Below the pieces are notes generated by a model. The model was given only the letters and a program-made list of their open reading frames with translations. It had not been told where the DNA came from and searched no databases. A stretch of 64,000 nt of DNA from Acorus gramineus. Taxonomy: Eukaryota > Streptophyta > Magnoliopsida > Acorales > Acoraceae. Where the stretch lies: positions 8,268,063-8,332,062 of the forward strand of contig CM060848.1 of assembly GCA_030737835.1 (NCBI GenBank). Reading direction: 5' to 3'. The translations under genes and the position numbers were made by a program. The first letter of the stretch is position 1; every line of letters starts with the position of its first letter. Shown here piece after piece: positions 1 through 10,921 of this stretch.

Positions 1-351
1 AAAGGATTTGATATTGAATTGTGGTTCACAAAGAGTATTGGGAAATATGGGCTTTGAATGTCACTCTCCAGAATTTAATGAAAGGGAAAGTGGTACAGAA
101 GAGGTACCAGATTTGTCAAATGCTATTATCCAGTTGCTGTTTTTTATATGTATATGTGGTGTAATGTTAGGTGTGGTGTAATGCCATTTTATATATGTAT
201 GTATGAACAGCATGAGTGCTGGAGTGTTTTTTTTTTTTTCTTTTGAGAAACAAAGTGTGTTGTAATATGAAAAATTAAATGTTATTGCTAGGTGTGATGT
301 GGTACTGATTTTCAAAATGCAAATCATCTCATTAGAACATAATTGTGGATT
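1..351. other. Unassigned AT-rich DNA left of the first LTR
   Basis: No gene or element could be supported here. The stretch is AT-rich with a T tract near 230-240. Its last bases (352-356, GATGT) are the left target-site duplication of the LTR that follows. Confidence 0.5.
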
Positions 352-899
352 GATGTTGTCACGCCCCAGGCGTCCCCGGGACGCGGCAAGTGTATATAAA
401 ATATCAGAATCTACACAGGAGGTCAATAATATATCATACACAAGCAACCAGAATGACACACAGACAACAAAAGCAGGGTTGACATGATATATACACCAAA
501 TGCGGAAGCTAAAGACTGAATCTGTAATAAAAACACACTACAGACTCCATACATAATCACATGTCCTGTGAGAGCCAATATACATACAAAGACATCCAAA
601 TACAACACAAACACGTGCCCAAGCACGGAAAATAATACATACAGGCACAAGGGATGCTGATAGCCTCTGATACTTGCGGGACGTGGCGCTACTCCGCTAC
701 TGATGAAATCCCTCGGGGAGCTCCTCCTCCAGATCCGACTCAGATGACACTGAAGAAAATATTATGCGAGGGGTGAGCCACACGCTCAGTGAACGGCACA
801 ACCCATGCATCACAGATAATATTGACCACAACCAGATAATTCTTAACATCCACAACCACATTACCATAGCCACAACTAATCAACAATTCCTCAAACTAG

Positions 900-1258
900 T
901 GGGTCGCTAACGCCAACCCACTACACCCTCACCCTCACCCTCAATGGGTGACCAAGGATATTGGGACTAATCAACACAAAACCAGCGGGTCGCTTCCGCC
1001 AACCCGCTACACCCTCACCCTCATCCTCAATGGGTGACCAAGGATATTGGGACTTACTACACCAATCCAGCAGGTCGCTATCGCCAACCTACTACACCCT
1101 CACCCTCACCCCTCAACAAGAGTGACATAGGCTCTTGGGACTAACAATCATCCATAGACAAATCCAGCGGGTCGCTCATCGCCAACCCACTACACCCTCA
1201 CCCTCACCCTACAACGGGTGACATAGGCTCTTGGGACTGACTAGGCTGTTGGTCACCC
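900..1258. repeat. Minisatellite inside the LTR, about four units of 85-97 bp
   Basis: Four imperfect tandem units begin near 900, 983, 1069 and 1167. Each starts with GGGTCGCT or a variant, contains CTACACCCTCACCCTCACC, and ends near TTGGGACT. Other copies of the LTR carry one or two units (35560-35620, 39880-40065), so the array length varies between copies. It lies inside predicted intron 2 of the LTR. Confidence 0.85.
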
Positions 1259-2000
1259 TTGGTCCACCGATAGTCTCCCCACTCCGTAGGTCGTTTGGCC
1301 ACTCCCATGTTCAGCACAGTCCTTCTACCAAATCAGGAGGCGCCTACTACTGGGAGCCCCTGCACGGGACAACCTGTCTAACGCTGAGGTAGTCTCTACA
1401 CGGATCCAACGAAGGGAACAGAACAGCCTATCCATCGCATATGATCCACTCGGATCCGCAGACAACACATCATAACAACACTACTGTTCTGAATTCCTCA
1501 GAACCCACCAGGGCGCATAACTACGATGCGGGGAACATGCATAAGGTTATAACAGGGTGGAATATCGTTGGGGAAAGAAACTTGGGAGGGCAGCGTGAGT
1601 TCCCGTTATAGGACACCCCGACAACCAAACAAGGAACACGGTGTACCCTAACCCGGGTCTCACCGCTGTCCTCGCAAGGCCCCTCCCCTATAATATTCAC
1701 TATAACATGCAATTTAACAAATACTAGCATTTAATTTAATAAATAAACTAGTAGGACACATGCATCGGTCGGGCTTCCTAACATGGAAACAGGGGACATG
1801 CTGCATGGCTCATACACATATCCTAAGGGTGCAAGTCCCTAACATGCAAAGTCTAGGGTAACATGCATTCTACAATTAAATCATGCTCGCATGATATACA
1901 TATTACACATGCCAATATCTATCCATGGTGCCCCAGGAGAGGTCGGTATACGCCCAAGTGCGTATAACACCTCTCTACTGGGTTGGATTGTCCCACTCAC

Positions 2001-2037
2001 CAGAGATCGGGGTCGTCGCGCGACCGTCCGTCTAGAT
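2001..2037 (-). other. Exon-like 37-nt cassette of the LTR, copy 1
   Basis: On the - strand the segment is preceded by TCTTGCAG and followed by GTGAGTGG, giving canonical AG and GT borders. Equivalent cassettes of 36 nt lie at 27643-27678, 34867-34902, 38891-38926 and 62800-62835. The upstream donor is at 3388-3387 and the downstream acceptor at 751-750. Splicing is inferred. Confidence 0.5.
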
Positions 2038-2159
2038 CTGCAAGACAGACATTTATACGGTGAGTAAAATCCACAATTACCCCAAAATACCCAAAAATAC
2101 ATTAAACTACTCCAAAAATACCCCATACTCGGGCAAACGTACATACGGCACGTACGCAC

Positions 2160-3360
2160 GCTAGCCCGAGCACTCCGGCTCACTCCCGCACCACCGGCAA
2201 CCACCCACACGGCCACCCGACCCCTCGGGTGCGCCGCCGCGCCTCAGCCCGCTCGCCCAGGCGCCACAGGGCCCCTGCCCGCCGCCCTGGACCCGCAGCC
2301 GAGCCACCTGGTGCACCGCGCCCACTGCGCCCCGCCGTAGCAGCCCGCGCGCACCCCCGCGCTCCCCGTGCACACCGCGCGAGCACGCCGCACGCCCCGC
2401 GCGCACCCCGCGCGCACCGCAATCCGCCCCCCGCGCGCACCCCGCGCGCACCGCCAACTCCGCCCCGCGCGCACCCCGCGCGCACCACTAGCCGCCTCGC
2501 CGCGCCCCGCTCGCACCCCGCGCGCACCCTGCACGACGCCCCGCAGCGGTGCCCAGCGCCCAGCGCCCCAGCGCCCAGTGCCCAGCACCCTCGGCCAGCA
2601 CCCGGTACCCGCGACCCAGTGCCCAGCGCTCAGCGCCCAGCACCCGGGACCCTCACCCAGCGTCCACGCACACGCCCGCGCAACACGTGCCCAGCGCGCC
2701 TGGCAGCACGCGCCCCGCGCGCCTGCCAGCCTGCCCGCGCTGCTGCCCGCGTTGCCTGCCTGCGCGCATCGCCGAGTGGCCCGAGCACCGCTCGCCTGCA
2801 CGCCCAGGGCACTGCCCGCCTGATGCCCGAGCACCCCTGCCCTGCTCGCCTGCGCGCCCAGCCAGCTCACCCGGCCTGCCAGCGCGCACAGCCCAGCAGC
2901 CTGCTCCGCACGGCTCTCCCTGCACCCCCCCGAGCGCACGCCCGCACGCGCACCCGCGCGCACGCCCTCGCGCACCCAGCAAACTGGTGCACCAGCTCCC
3001 AGCCTACCCGAGCTAGCCCTGCCAGCCGGCCCAGCGCGCACGCCCAGCCCTGCTGGCCCCCAGCGCCAGTCGAGCGCCCGCACGCCCAGCCCTGCTGTTC
3101 CCAGCACCGCCCGAGCGCACGCCCGCGCGCACGCCCGCGGGCATCCGCGCCAGCCACTGCGCCTGCACCACCCTGCGCTGCTGCCCTGCCTGAGACAGCA
3201 GCCCGCCTGCCCGAGTTGCACGCCTGCCAGCCCGAGCTCCTCTACCACCCACCTCCGACAACCACCACAGCCTCCGACCGCCTCCCACAGCCCTCCGACG
3301 GCCACCCACCGCCGCCAACCACCACCCAACCCCATTTCCACCCTCCTAGCATACATCTAG
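2160..3360. repeat. GC-rich low-complexity expansion inside the LTR
   Basis: About 1.2 kb of GC-rich DNA made of short degenerate repeats such as CCCCGCGCGCACC and CAGCGCCCAG. It is open in several frames on both strands (up to 447 codons), but the translations are only A/R/P/G/C-rich low complexity and no domain is visible. Similar stretches of different length occupy the same place in the copies at 34320-34790 and 37700-38760, and a shorter one at 27290-27540. This is rapidly changing non-coding LTR DNA. Confidence 0.85.
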
Positions 3361-3968
3361 GCAAGAAAGAGAGGAAAAAGAGGCTTACCAAGGGGAGGAA
3401 AGGAAATCCGGTTGCTCTCCGCGCACCGAAACCTCTCCCAAAGGGTTTCCAACGCCCCGATCTACCTCCACCACCGAGATGGCTCAAAACGGAGGAGAAG
3501 AGAGGGCGGACGGACGGCCAAAACTCGCCGGAATTGGGATTTGAAACCACCGGGCCGATCTACACTTCCTAGGTTTTAACTTTTAAGGTTTGAGGGGTCT
3601 AAGGGCTTCAAACGGAAGAAAAACGGAGGAGAGGAGAGAGAGGGCTCAAGGTAGGGGATGATGAATAGTGCCAGGCTATTTTTAGATTTCACTTATATAG
3701 CGGGCGACTTAAAAACCCAGATATGCCCCGGAACTGCGAAATTTCGGGAACGTTACTGGAATTCAACGAAATTTTCGTGAGAGGCTTAAAATGGCACCAG
3801 GAAACCAAATATACAGTTAGATTTCCAATCGGAGTCCTCTAGCTCAGAACGATAGCTAACAGTCCAAAAATTAGCGGTTCCGATCGAAAATCGAAAAAAA
3901 ACAAAAAAACTGCCAGAACGCTCCAACGGTTACCAGCAGGCTAAAAGTGACACATATATAACAGATGT

Positions 3969-4660
3969 GGTTGTGTTCCTCGAAGTCAGATACACTGGAC
4001 AAAAGCTCCCATGCAGTTAGTCTATTTTACAAACAAGAAATTATAATGTAAACTTACTAGATTTAAAACAATTTTCTAATGGAATGGTTAACTAAATGCA
4101 TCCTCCAGCATTGTAAAAAAGCATCGAATAGTTACTAATTCTGCATACATTTGTATATAGTAGTGCCTATGATTAAAACAACAGATTCAAAAATACATTG
4201 CCTAATGCGTATACACTCTCTACATTACCCAGAAAGTAACTTTCTCATCTTGGAAGCTGAGAGCACCCATCTTTTGTTGATGTTAGTACTTTGTACTCCC
4301 TAGAGTATTCAGCTCATGCAATAATCAAACTTCCGGTCACTTAATAAAATAGAGACAGAAGAACAAAAAACTCTACATATCAGTTACTGCACGTATAGAA
4401 AAACAAGAAACTCCAACAACATTTCAAATTCTCACTTCATGCCATGTACAGAATACACAGATCAAGAACACATGTGATATCAAATCTCTTTTAGACTAAC
4501 ACCTAAACCCAAAATCAAAATTTTTAGACTAACACCTGAAACCCAAAACCCACATTATATGACAAACGAAGTACATCATTGAGAGATTTAAATGTACAAA
4601 GTAAACCCACATCAGAAAACATTATCCTTGCAACATCTGATGATCTGCTACCAATAGAAA
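3969..4660. other. Unassigned AT-rich DNA
   Basis: This is sequence to the right of the solo LTR. I see no gene, TIR pair or tandem repeat that I can support. Confidence 0.45.
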
Positions 4661-5075
4661 AGAAACCATTTAAGCTTTGGAGGCGGATTTGGAGGTGCTG
4701 GTCGTTTGTGCAGAGGGGGAAGGAGATGGAGGAGGTGCGGGAGGGGGAGGGGGGGTTGGAGATGGACGAAGGCTGCGAATTGCTGGATCTGGAGGAGGAG
4801 AAGGTGCGGTGGTGGCCGGATCTGGAACCGCTGCTCGTTTGTGCAAAGGAGGGGGGAGGAGATGCGCCGGATTTGCGGGACGGCGGTGACCGACGAAGGG
4901 CCGCTGCGGATGGTCGGATCTAGAGGAGGAGACGGTGCGGGGTGGCCGGATCTGGTCGTTTGTGGATGAGGAGGGGGAGGAGATGGGGGAGACGACGCCG
5001 AAACCGCGGGGTGGCCGGAGAAGTGGTGGGTTTTTGGAGGGGCTGCTGCGGGAGGTCGAGAGAAAAAAGAGGGGT
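4660..5075. repeat. GC-rich imperfect repeat block, origin unknown
   Basis: GGATCTGGAGGAGGAG-like and CTGGTCGTTTGTG-like phrases recur two or three times over about 400 bp, all rich in G on the + strand. Open frames exist in more than one frame (for example 4579-4923), but the translation is E/G/R-rich with no recognisable domain. It could be a captured gene leader inside a non-autonomous element. I cannot decide. Confidence 0.4.
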
Positions 5076-5101
5076 TGGTGTGTTATGAGGGAGGAGAGAG
5101 A

Positions 5102-5129
5102 AGATGGAGGGTTTAAAAACCCTCCATCT
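5102..5129. other. Perfect inverted repeat
   Basis: Arms AGATGGAGGGTTT and AAACCCTCCATCT are separated by 2 nt, giving a tight 13-bp stem. Confidence 0.8.
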
Positions 5130-5140
5130 CAAGCTTTGAA

Positions 5141-5179
5141 CGATCTGGACCGTCCAGATCGATCGGACGGTCCAGATCG
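5141..5179. other. Perfect inverted repeat, 15-nt arms
   Basis: CGATCTGGACCGTCC (5141-5155) and its exact reverse complement (5165-5179) are separated by 9 nt. A related phrase (CTGGACCATCAGATGG) follows near 5242. The function is unknown; it could be an element border. Confidence 0.8.
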
Positions 5180-5319
5180 TTAGTTGCTTAAAAAAAAATA
5201 ACCGGTGCAACCGGTTCACTTTTATTTTACTGAAACTTAATCTGGACCATCAGATGGTGTTCCACCAGATCCGACGGCTCCTAATCGCGCCGCACCTGCC
5301 TCACCGCCCTACCCAATCA

Positions 5320-5323
5320 GTTC

Positions 5324-5377
<54 letters not shown>

Positions 5378-5462
5378 GATAAATGCACACAATCCCCCAA
5401 GGAAGGTGGGTGTGTGTGTGTGTGTGTGTGTTGATAAATGCACACAATCCCCCTTTTTTTTT
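5320..5462. repeat. Compound microsatellite (TA)n(GT)n with a duplicated flank
   Basis: A (TA)n run near 5321-5346 is followed by a (GT)n run to about 5374. Then TTGATAAATGCACACAATCC occurs twice, each time after a GT run (second run 5411-5431). Confidence 0.9.
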
Positions 5463-5871
5463 TATAGGGAAGTCCTTATCCACAACAGCAGCCACCCTTT
5501 GAAAGAATCCAAAACAAGACAGTTCAAAAGCAAAGGACCCCACCCCACATTAAAAAAAAATCAGTAAAAGATCCCAAAAAGGGTTCAAAAGGGTCTCTGA
5601 TTGAGAGTTACATAAACACTTTTTTTTTCAATAGTAAAATGTTGTCATTGGACATATGTATTGAGTGAAGACAATAATATGTTTTGAGGCATCTGTTCTT
5701 CCAGCAAATCCTGGAATCTAAAGAGATCTGCAGAAGAGGAGACAAAGATGGGAGTCTCAAGGGAGGAATATGCGGTTATACTTTCACACATCTATAGCTT
5801 TGGAAGGTTACGTAGTCTATCTTGTGCTCTTTTAATTTATGTGAACAAAATAACACATCAGAATATACAAT
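5463..5871. other. Unassigned DNA
   Basis: No feature could be supported between the microsatellite and the SINE target site. Confidence 0.4.
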
Positions 5872-5884
5872 AATGTCAATTCTA

Positions 5885-6081
5885 AGATTTCATTGATCAT
5901 AGCACAACATTTCAGGGTTTAACGGTATTATCGATAGGTCCTGGGTTTGAGTCTTGACACTGACTTATCCACTTGTTTGTTGATGATTATTTAAAAGAAT
6001 TTTCTGTAGGACTAGGATAAACAGGCGGAGGTAACCTTTCCAGTTCGACCGTAAGATCAGTCATGGGGTCCCTCCATTGCA

Positions 6082-6108
<27 letters not shown>
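5885..6108 (+). mobile_element. tRNA-derived SINE with (AAT)n tail, copy 1
   Basis: About 224 bp ending in an (AAT)n tail and flanked by a 13-bp direct repeat AATGTCAATTCTA (5872-5884 and 6109-6121), as expected for LINE-assisted insertion. A B-box-like GGTTTGAGTCT lies near 5945. The body has GTAGGACTAGG and a GGGTCCCTCC stretch before the tail, resembling plant Au-type SINEs. Family assignment is from memory of the pattern; the TSD and tail are seen directly. Confidence 0.65.
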
Positions 6109-6112
<4 letters not shown>

Positions 6113-6735
6113 TCAATTCTACATTGAATGAATGCATGTAATGGATAAAATTAAGTGTCATGCAATTGACACTTACATAAAATGTTTTACAAAACTAGCA
6201 TCACATATCATGTTATGATGTCACAAGCGTCTACAAGAAACATTTTCACAATAAATGGATAGTGCCAGTTCATTATATATATAACATTTTCACTATCATA
6301 TATATATATATATGATAGGCACTATCATATCATATAATATATATATAAATGATATATATATATCGATAACATTTTCACTATCATTATAAATGATAGTGCC
6401 ATCATTTATAATGAACTGGCACTATCCATTTATTGTGAAAATGTTTCTTGTAGATGCTTGTGACATATATATATATATATATATATTGGTATCTAAAAAG
6501 GCGTTGTTACGTCCAGATCTATTTTCAACACCAATTCTAGTCTTATCAACGCATATGCTCATGTTAACAAGTCATATGTTTTGAAAAAAAAAATTACATT
6601 TTTTATAAATGCATTCATATGATTCATTGGAGTATATGCTTCATTTTTTATAAAAGCATGTACCTCATTAAATAAGATATACTATTTTTAAAAAATTCAA
6701 AACACATGTAGATTGGAATTGAGGCCAAAAATAGG

Positions 6736-6958
6736 GTTGGATGTAATATTATCCTTCTTTTCATTGTCCCTGTAAACTTTGATTTTTATAAAAACACATG
6801 TTTCATGCATGCACTTTTACATTAAAAAAAAACTAAACAATGCAAAACTTAAAAATCACATATATATTTCCATATAATGAAACATATATATGTGTTAGAT
6901 AAGATAAGACTGTATTTGTATAACAAATACCTTTTTAGATGGATAATGTTATATCCAA
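6736..6958. mobile_element. Stowaway-like MITE, about 22-bp TIRs
   Basis: Ends GGTTGGATGTAATATTATCC and GGATAATGTTATATCCAACC form near-perfect inverted repeats with TA at the borders. The second copy is split: a few bases of its left end precede the hAT insertion at 7707 and the rest is 8584-8816, with outer bases CCAACCTTA. Confidence 0.65.
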
Positions 6959-6962
6959 CCTA

Positions 6963-7142
6963 GAACAACATTTCAAGGTTTAACGGTGTTATCGATAGGT
7001 CCTGGGTTTGAGTCTTGACACTGACTTATCCACTTGTTTGTTGGTGATTATTCAAAAGAATTTTCCGTGGGACCGGGACAAATAGGCGGAGGTAGCCTTC
7101 CCAGCTTGACCAAAAAGTTAGTCATAGGGTCCCTCCATTGCA

Positions 7143-7172
<30 letters not shown>
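6963..7172 (+). mobile_element. tRNA-derived SINE with (AAT)n tail, copy 2
   Basis: This is the same element as 5885-6108, copied as part of the tandem duplication, so its left target-site duplication is missing. It carries the B-box-like GGTTTGAGTCT, CCGTGGGACCGGGAC in place of the first copy's equivalent, and an (AAT)n tail. Confidence 0.65.
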
Positions 7173-7173
<1 letters not shown>

Positions 7174-7374
7174 TCAATTCTACATTGAATGAATGCATGT
7201 AATGGATAAAATTAAGTGTCATGCAATTGACACTTACATAAAATGTTTTACAAAACTAGCATCACATATCATGTTATGATGTCACAAGCGTCTACAAGAA
7301 ACATTTTCACAATAAATGGATAGTGCCAGTTCATTATAAATGATGGAGCTTACACCATTTGTTAGCACATTAAC

Positions 7375-7429
<55 letters not shown>

Positions 7430-7706
7430 GTATCTAAAAAAAGCGTTGTTACACCCAGATCTATTTTCAACTCCAATTCTAGTCTTATATGCGTCGATAG
7501 ATTTCTATCGACGCATATGCTCATGTTAACAAGTCATATGTTTTGAAAAAAAAAATTACATTTTTTATAAATGCATTCATATGATTCATTGGAGTATATG
7601 CTTCATTTTTTATAAAAGCATGTACCTCATTAAATAAGATATACTATTTTTAAAAAATTCAAAACACATGTAGATTGGAATTGAGGTAAAAAATGGGGAT
7701 TGGAAG

Positions 7707-8583
7707 TAGGCCTGTCAACGGGTCGGGTCCAGACCCGGACCCGACCCGACCCGACCCGGACCCGATTACACGTGTAATATACCCGACCCGATTTGGACCC
7801 GACCCGAGTTAGACCCGACCCGGCGGACCCAAACAAACAAACGGGTCGGGTCCGGGTCCACCCCGCCCCGACCCGTTGGACCCGATTGTTTTTTTTAATA
7901 TATGTTTATATATTATAAGACCATTAGTATTAGTTGATACATAATTTTATTTCTTACTTAACTTATTTTTGTATCTACAAGTTCATAAATTATAATCATA
8001 ACAAGCCTATAAATCGGTTTGTTTTGGACAATTAACTTATTAGCTTTTGAATTTGTATGATTAATTAGTTTTGTTGCATGATTTATGTTTATTATTTAGG
8101 TTAATATGTTAGTGTTTATTGTTTTGAATGTTGTTTAGGTTAATATTGTTTTGAATGTTGTTTAGGTTAATATTGTTTTGAATGTTGTTTAGGTTAGTTA
8201 TGTTTTTATTTAGGTTAATATGTTTTTTATGTTAGTGATTATTGTTTTGGATGTTGTTTAATAATTCATTTACTTCTTTGAATTGTATAAAATTATATTC
8301 AAACATAGTCTCATTAACAATAATGTTTTATTACAAAAAATTTCAAATAGAATGATAAGGTAAACAAATACATGAGCTCTTCTCTTTTTTTTTTTTTTTT
8401 TTTACCCAACCATCCGGGTCGGGTCGGACCCGGACCCGACCTGGGTCCGACGGGTCCGGGTCCGGGTCCACATTTCCCCGGACCCGCCGGGTCCTGGGTT
8501 GGACCCGGACCCGTCGGGTCTTGTCACGGGTCGGGTCCGGGTCCACCCCGACCCGACCCAGACCCGACCCGTTGACAGGCCTG
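7707..8583. mobile_element. Non-autonomous hAT-like element with CGGGTC-rich arms
   Basis: An 877 bp element with TIRs TAGGCCTGTCAAC and GTTGACAGGCCTG. The 8-bp flanks ATTGGAAG (7699-7706) and GTTGGATG (8584-8591) match at 6 of 8 bases. The uninterrupted copy of the host MITE at 6736 shows GTTGGATG once. Both ends carry 150-200 bp of GGGTC/GACCC-rich repeats in inverted orientation around an AT-rich centre. No transposase is encoded; short open frames are repeat translations. Confidence 0.8.
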
Positions 8584-8982
8584 GTTGGATGTAATATTAT
8601 CCTTCTTTTCATTGTCCCTGTAAACTTTGATTTTTATAAAAACACATGTTTCATGCATGCACTTTTACATTAAAAAAAAACTAAACAATGCAAAACTTAA
8701 AAATCACATATATATTTCCATATAATGAAACATATATATGTGTTAGATAAGATAAGACTGTATTTGTATAACAAATACCTTTTTAGATGGATAATGTTAC
8801 ATCCAACCTTATTTCTAGTCTCAATTTCAGTATAGATATGTTTTGGACTTTTTAATTGTATATGAGAATGTCTCCAACATCATACTTGAGAGACAGATAA
8901 CCCCTTTCTTAACATATTAGAAATGTCACTCTTCACCTAGGATTTTATCATAGATAGGAGAATATTCAACTTTGATGACTTA

Positions 8983-9263
8983 GGTAGCGTTTGAAAACAC
9001 AGTTTAAAAAGTAGCTTTTAACTTTTGCAGCTTTATACACACCTTTTGAGAGTGTAATGGTGATGATTTGAGATTGTAATGATGATGGCTGCTTTATAAA
9101 ACACAGATTTCGATGTACAGTTTAGTGATAAAATCTAATAATGATAATTTATTTAAGTTGACATGTTTGGTAACAGCTTTGAGCTTTTAAATGATGATGT
9201 ATTTGAATTGATGTGACCCCAAAAGCTAAAAGCTGCTTTTGGGGTTTGTTGCCAAACATGGCC
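8983..9263. mobile_element. Tourist-like MITE (PIF/Harbinger type)
   Basis: 281 bp flanked by TTA on both sides (8980-8982 and 9264-9266). Its ends are GGTAGCGTTTGAAAA and the reverse complement of GGCCATGTTTGGCAA, the usual G-rich plus GTTTG layout of Tourist MITEs. Confidence 0.65.
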
Positions 9264-9266
9264 TTA

Positions 9267-9485
9267 GGCTGCGTTTGATTGTACGATTGCAAAAATGATT
9301 TTAGACAAAAGCTGGGTTTAAAACTGATTTTGAAGAAAATTGCCTCTCCACAGCTTCTAGAAAACTCATGTTTTGATATTTCTTTACAGAAATTTGTCTG
9401 CAACTTTTGACCCTAGTTTTTTTGTTTAAAAATGGGTTTAAGAAAAACAGCTTCTTCCGAATCCAAAAGTTATCCAAACACATTT
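9267..9485. mobile_element. Possible second Tourist-like MITE, abutting the first
   Basis: It begins GGCTGCGTTTGATTGTAC directly after the shared TTA and ends near CCAAACACATTT before another TTA. The right TIR is weak, so this call is tentative. Confidence 0.35.
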
Positions 9486-9785
9486 TTAAATGGGCCTCTA
9501 GTTCTTACGCAATTATAAGAGCACTAATACACGCAGTCCATTTTACAGTCTGTTTTACAGCCCCATATGCTATGATAATGTAGTATATACTGCACTATCA
9601 TAGTGTATGCGGTTCTATCATAGTATATGACCCAAAATTCTTTTTTTATTTTTTACTATGAAAAAAATACACTAATATATCTTAATATATATTTCATTTC
9701 GTATAATAGCATATACTTCAAAAGATAAGTGTATAATTAAAAAAAAAAAGAATGAACGGTAAGCGGGGCTACAACAAGAGCTACG
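9486..9785. other. Unassigned AT-rich DNA; hAT target site at right end
   Basis: No gene is seen. CTATCATAGTATATG-like phrases recur near 9590-9640. The last 8 bases (9778-9785, GAGCTACG) are the left target-site duplication of the next element. Confidence 0.4.
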
Positions 9786-10913
9786 TAGTGGCGGAACCAA
9801 GCGGGGCGGGCAAGGGCCCAGGGCCCCACAAGGTTCAACAGCTGATTAATACATGCATGGGCATGTAATGAACAATGAAAAGGCTTTTGCATATACACCC
9901 CTCAAAAAGTTTATATTGTTCCCCTATTCCCATCAACACCTCTCAAAAGGGTTTAAATTTTACATCAATGCCCTTTTGATGGGTATTTTTGCATAATGGA
10001 AATTATTAATTCACTATGGTTATTTTGATAAAATGAGATTTTTTAGGGGTATATACAAAAAATTCTAATTGAAATGAGTAAGTTTGAATTTGAAAAATAT
10101 TACACACAGTTTTGTTTGCATCCCAGTTAGTATGCATAAATTTGATTTTGTAAAAATGTATAGTATATTAATATTTTATATAAACGACATACATGCGTAC
10201 ATGCAATAAACACATATATTTTATTTTCGTTTTCAGTAATAGTGTTTATGAAGATTGTGGAATATATACTGTGTTAGCCAATTCTATATACAACATTAGA
10301 CATGACAAATGAAAATAGGTTGCAAACGGACTCAGTGTATTATAGCTCATTAAGAATTCAAGTCATGGGTTTTTTTTTTAATATAATTGTGAAAGGCTTT
10401 ATTTTTACATGAATATTGGTATCTGATTTTGAAGGGTTGAAAAATCACTCATTTGTATGCTTTAATGTTGTTTATGTTTATTTTGATTTTTCATCATACT
10501 ATGTTGAGTCTTTTAGATTTTTTGGAAGTTAGGTTTTAAAAGTTATTTTTAAAATTTAGGTTTAAAGGATATCCATCTATGCTTTTTTATCAATTATTTA
10601 CTCCATATTCATTTTTTATATTTTTGAAGCTTCATTTTTTTCCATTTTTGTGATGGGAATAATGAGACTTCAAGATTTTTTTTAGATCTTCTATAAGTTA
10701 TCCCAGATCACTAAATAAAAGAAAATAAGTAAGAAAATAACTTTTCATATGAATTGATCATCACCGTTACTTCAAGGGCTTAATTATTATTCAATTATCT
10801 TAATTTTATCTTAACTTATCATATATCTATAATTATTATTCGTTATTATCTTACTTATTCTCTTTTCCCTTTGCGCACCCCCCCCCCTTCTGTAATTTCT
10901 GGTTCCGCCCCTG
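9786..10913. mobile_element. Non-autonomous hAT element
   Basis: 1128 bp with TIRs TAGTGGCGGAACCA and (reverse complement of the right end) CAGGGGCGGAACCA, flanked by the perfect 8-bp duplication GAGCTACG (9778-9785 and 10914-10921). There is no transposase reading frame. Confidence 0.85.
9891..10062. mobile_element. Small nested MITE, possibly Mutator-like
   Basis: Ends TTTTGCATATACACCCCT and (reverse complement of the right end) TTTTTGTATATACCCCT are inverted repeats around AT-rich DNA inside the hAT element. No clear TSD was found. Confidence 0.45.
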
Positions 10914-10921
10914 GAGCTACG

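Larger units (their letters stand above)
357..3963 (-). mobile_element. Solo LTR, long Ty3/gypsy (Tekay/Del-like) family, copy 1
   Basis: A 3607 bp solo LTR in reverse orientation. It starts TGTCACGCCCCAG on the + strand and ends TATATAACA, and is flanked by perfect 5-bp duplications GATGT (352-356 and 3964-3968). No internal retroelement sequence adjoins either end, so it is a solo LTR. On the - strand a TATATAA box lies at 3699-3693. Downstream come a GGTAAG donor (exon end 3389), a GC-rich stretch, a GCAG acceptor, a 37-nt cassette (2037-2001) with a GTGAGTGG donor, and a late CTTCAG acceptor (next exon starts at 749). The Tekay/Del assignment is inferred from a relative at 61241 that still has part of the typical 3' internal end. 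Long open frames inside it are base-composition artefacts. Confidence 0.9.
5898..8816. repeat. Tandem duplication of a ~1.06 kb unit; second copy carries an insertion
   Basis: Unit 1 runs about 5898-6957 and unit 2 about 6958-8816. The SINE, the stretch with TTGACACTTACATAAAATG, the TTGGTATCTAAAAA stretch and the terminal MITE occur in the same order in both. Unit 2 is longer because an 877 bp hAT-like element (7707-8583) sits inside it. Unit 1 has extra inverted AT-rich DNA near 6270-6465, where the flank around the ATAGTGCCAGTTCATTA phrase is repeated in reverse. (TA)n runs lie at about 6464-6486 and 7381-7425. Confidence 0.85.

Noticed and set aside
900-1258. CCCTCACCCTCACC arrays considered as interstitial telomere repeat
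   Set aside because: Plant telomere repeat is CCCTAAA; this is an LTR minisatellite with 85-97 bp units.
2229-3572. 447-codon open frame, with overlapping long frames on both strands (370 codons at 2244-3356)
   Set aside because: GC-rich low-complexity LTR DNA lacks stop codons by composition; the translation is A/R/P-rich with no domain, and frames are open on both strands at once.
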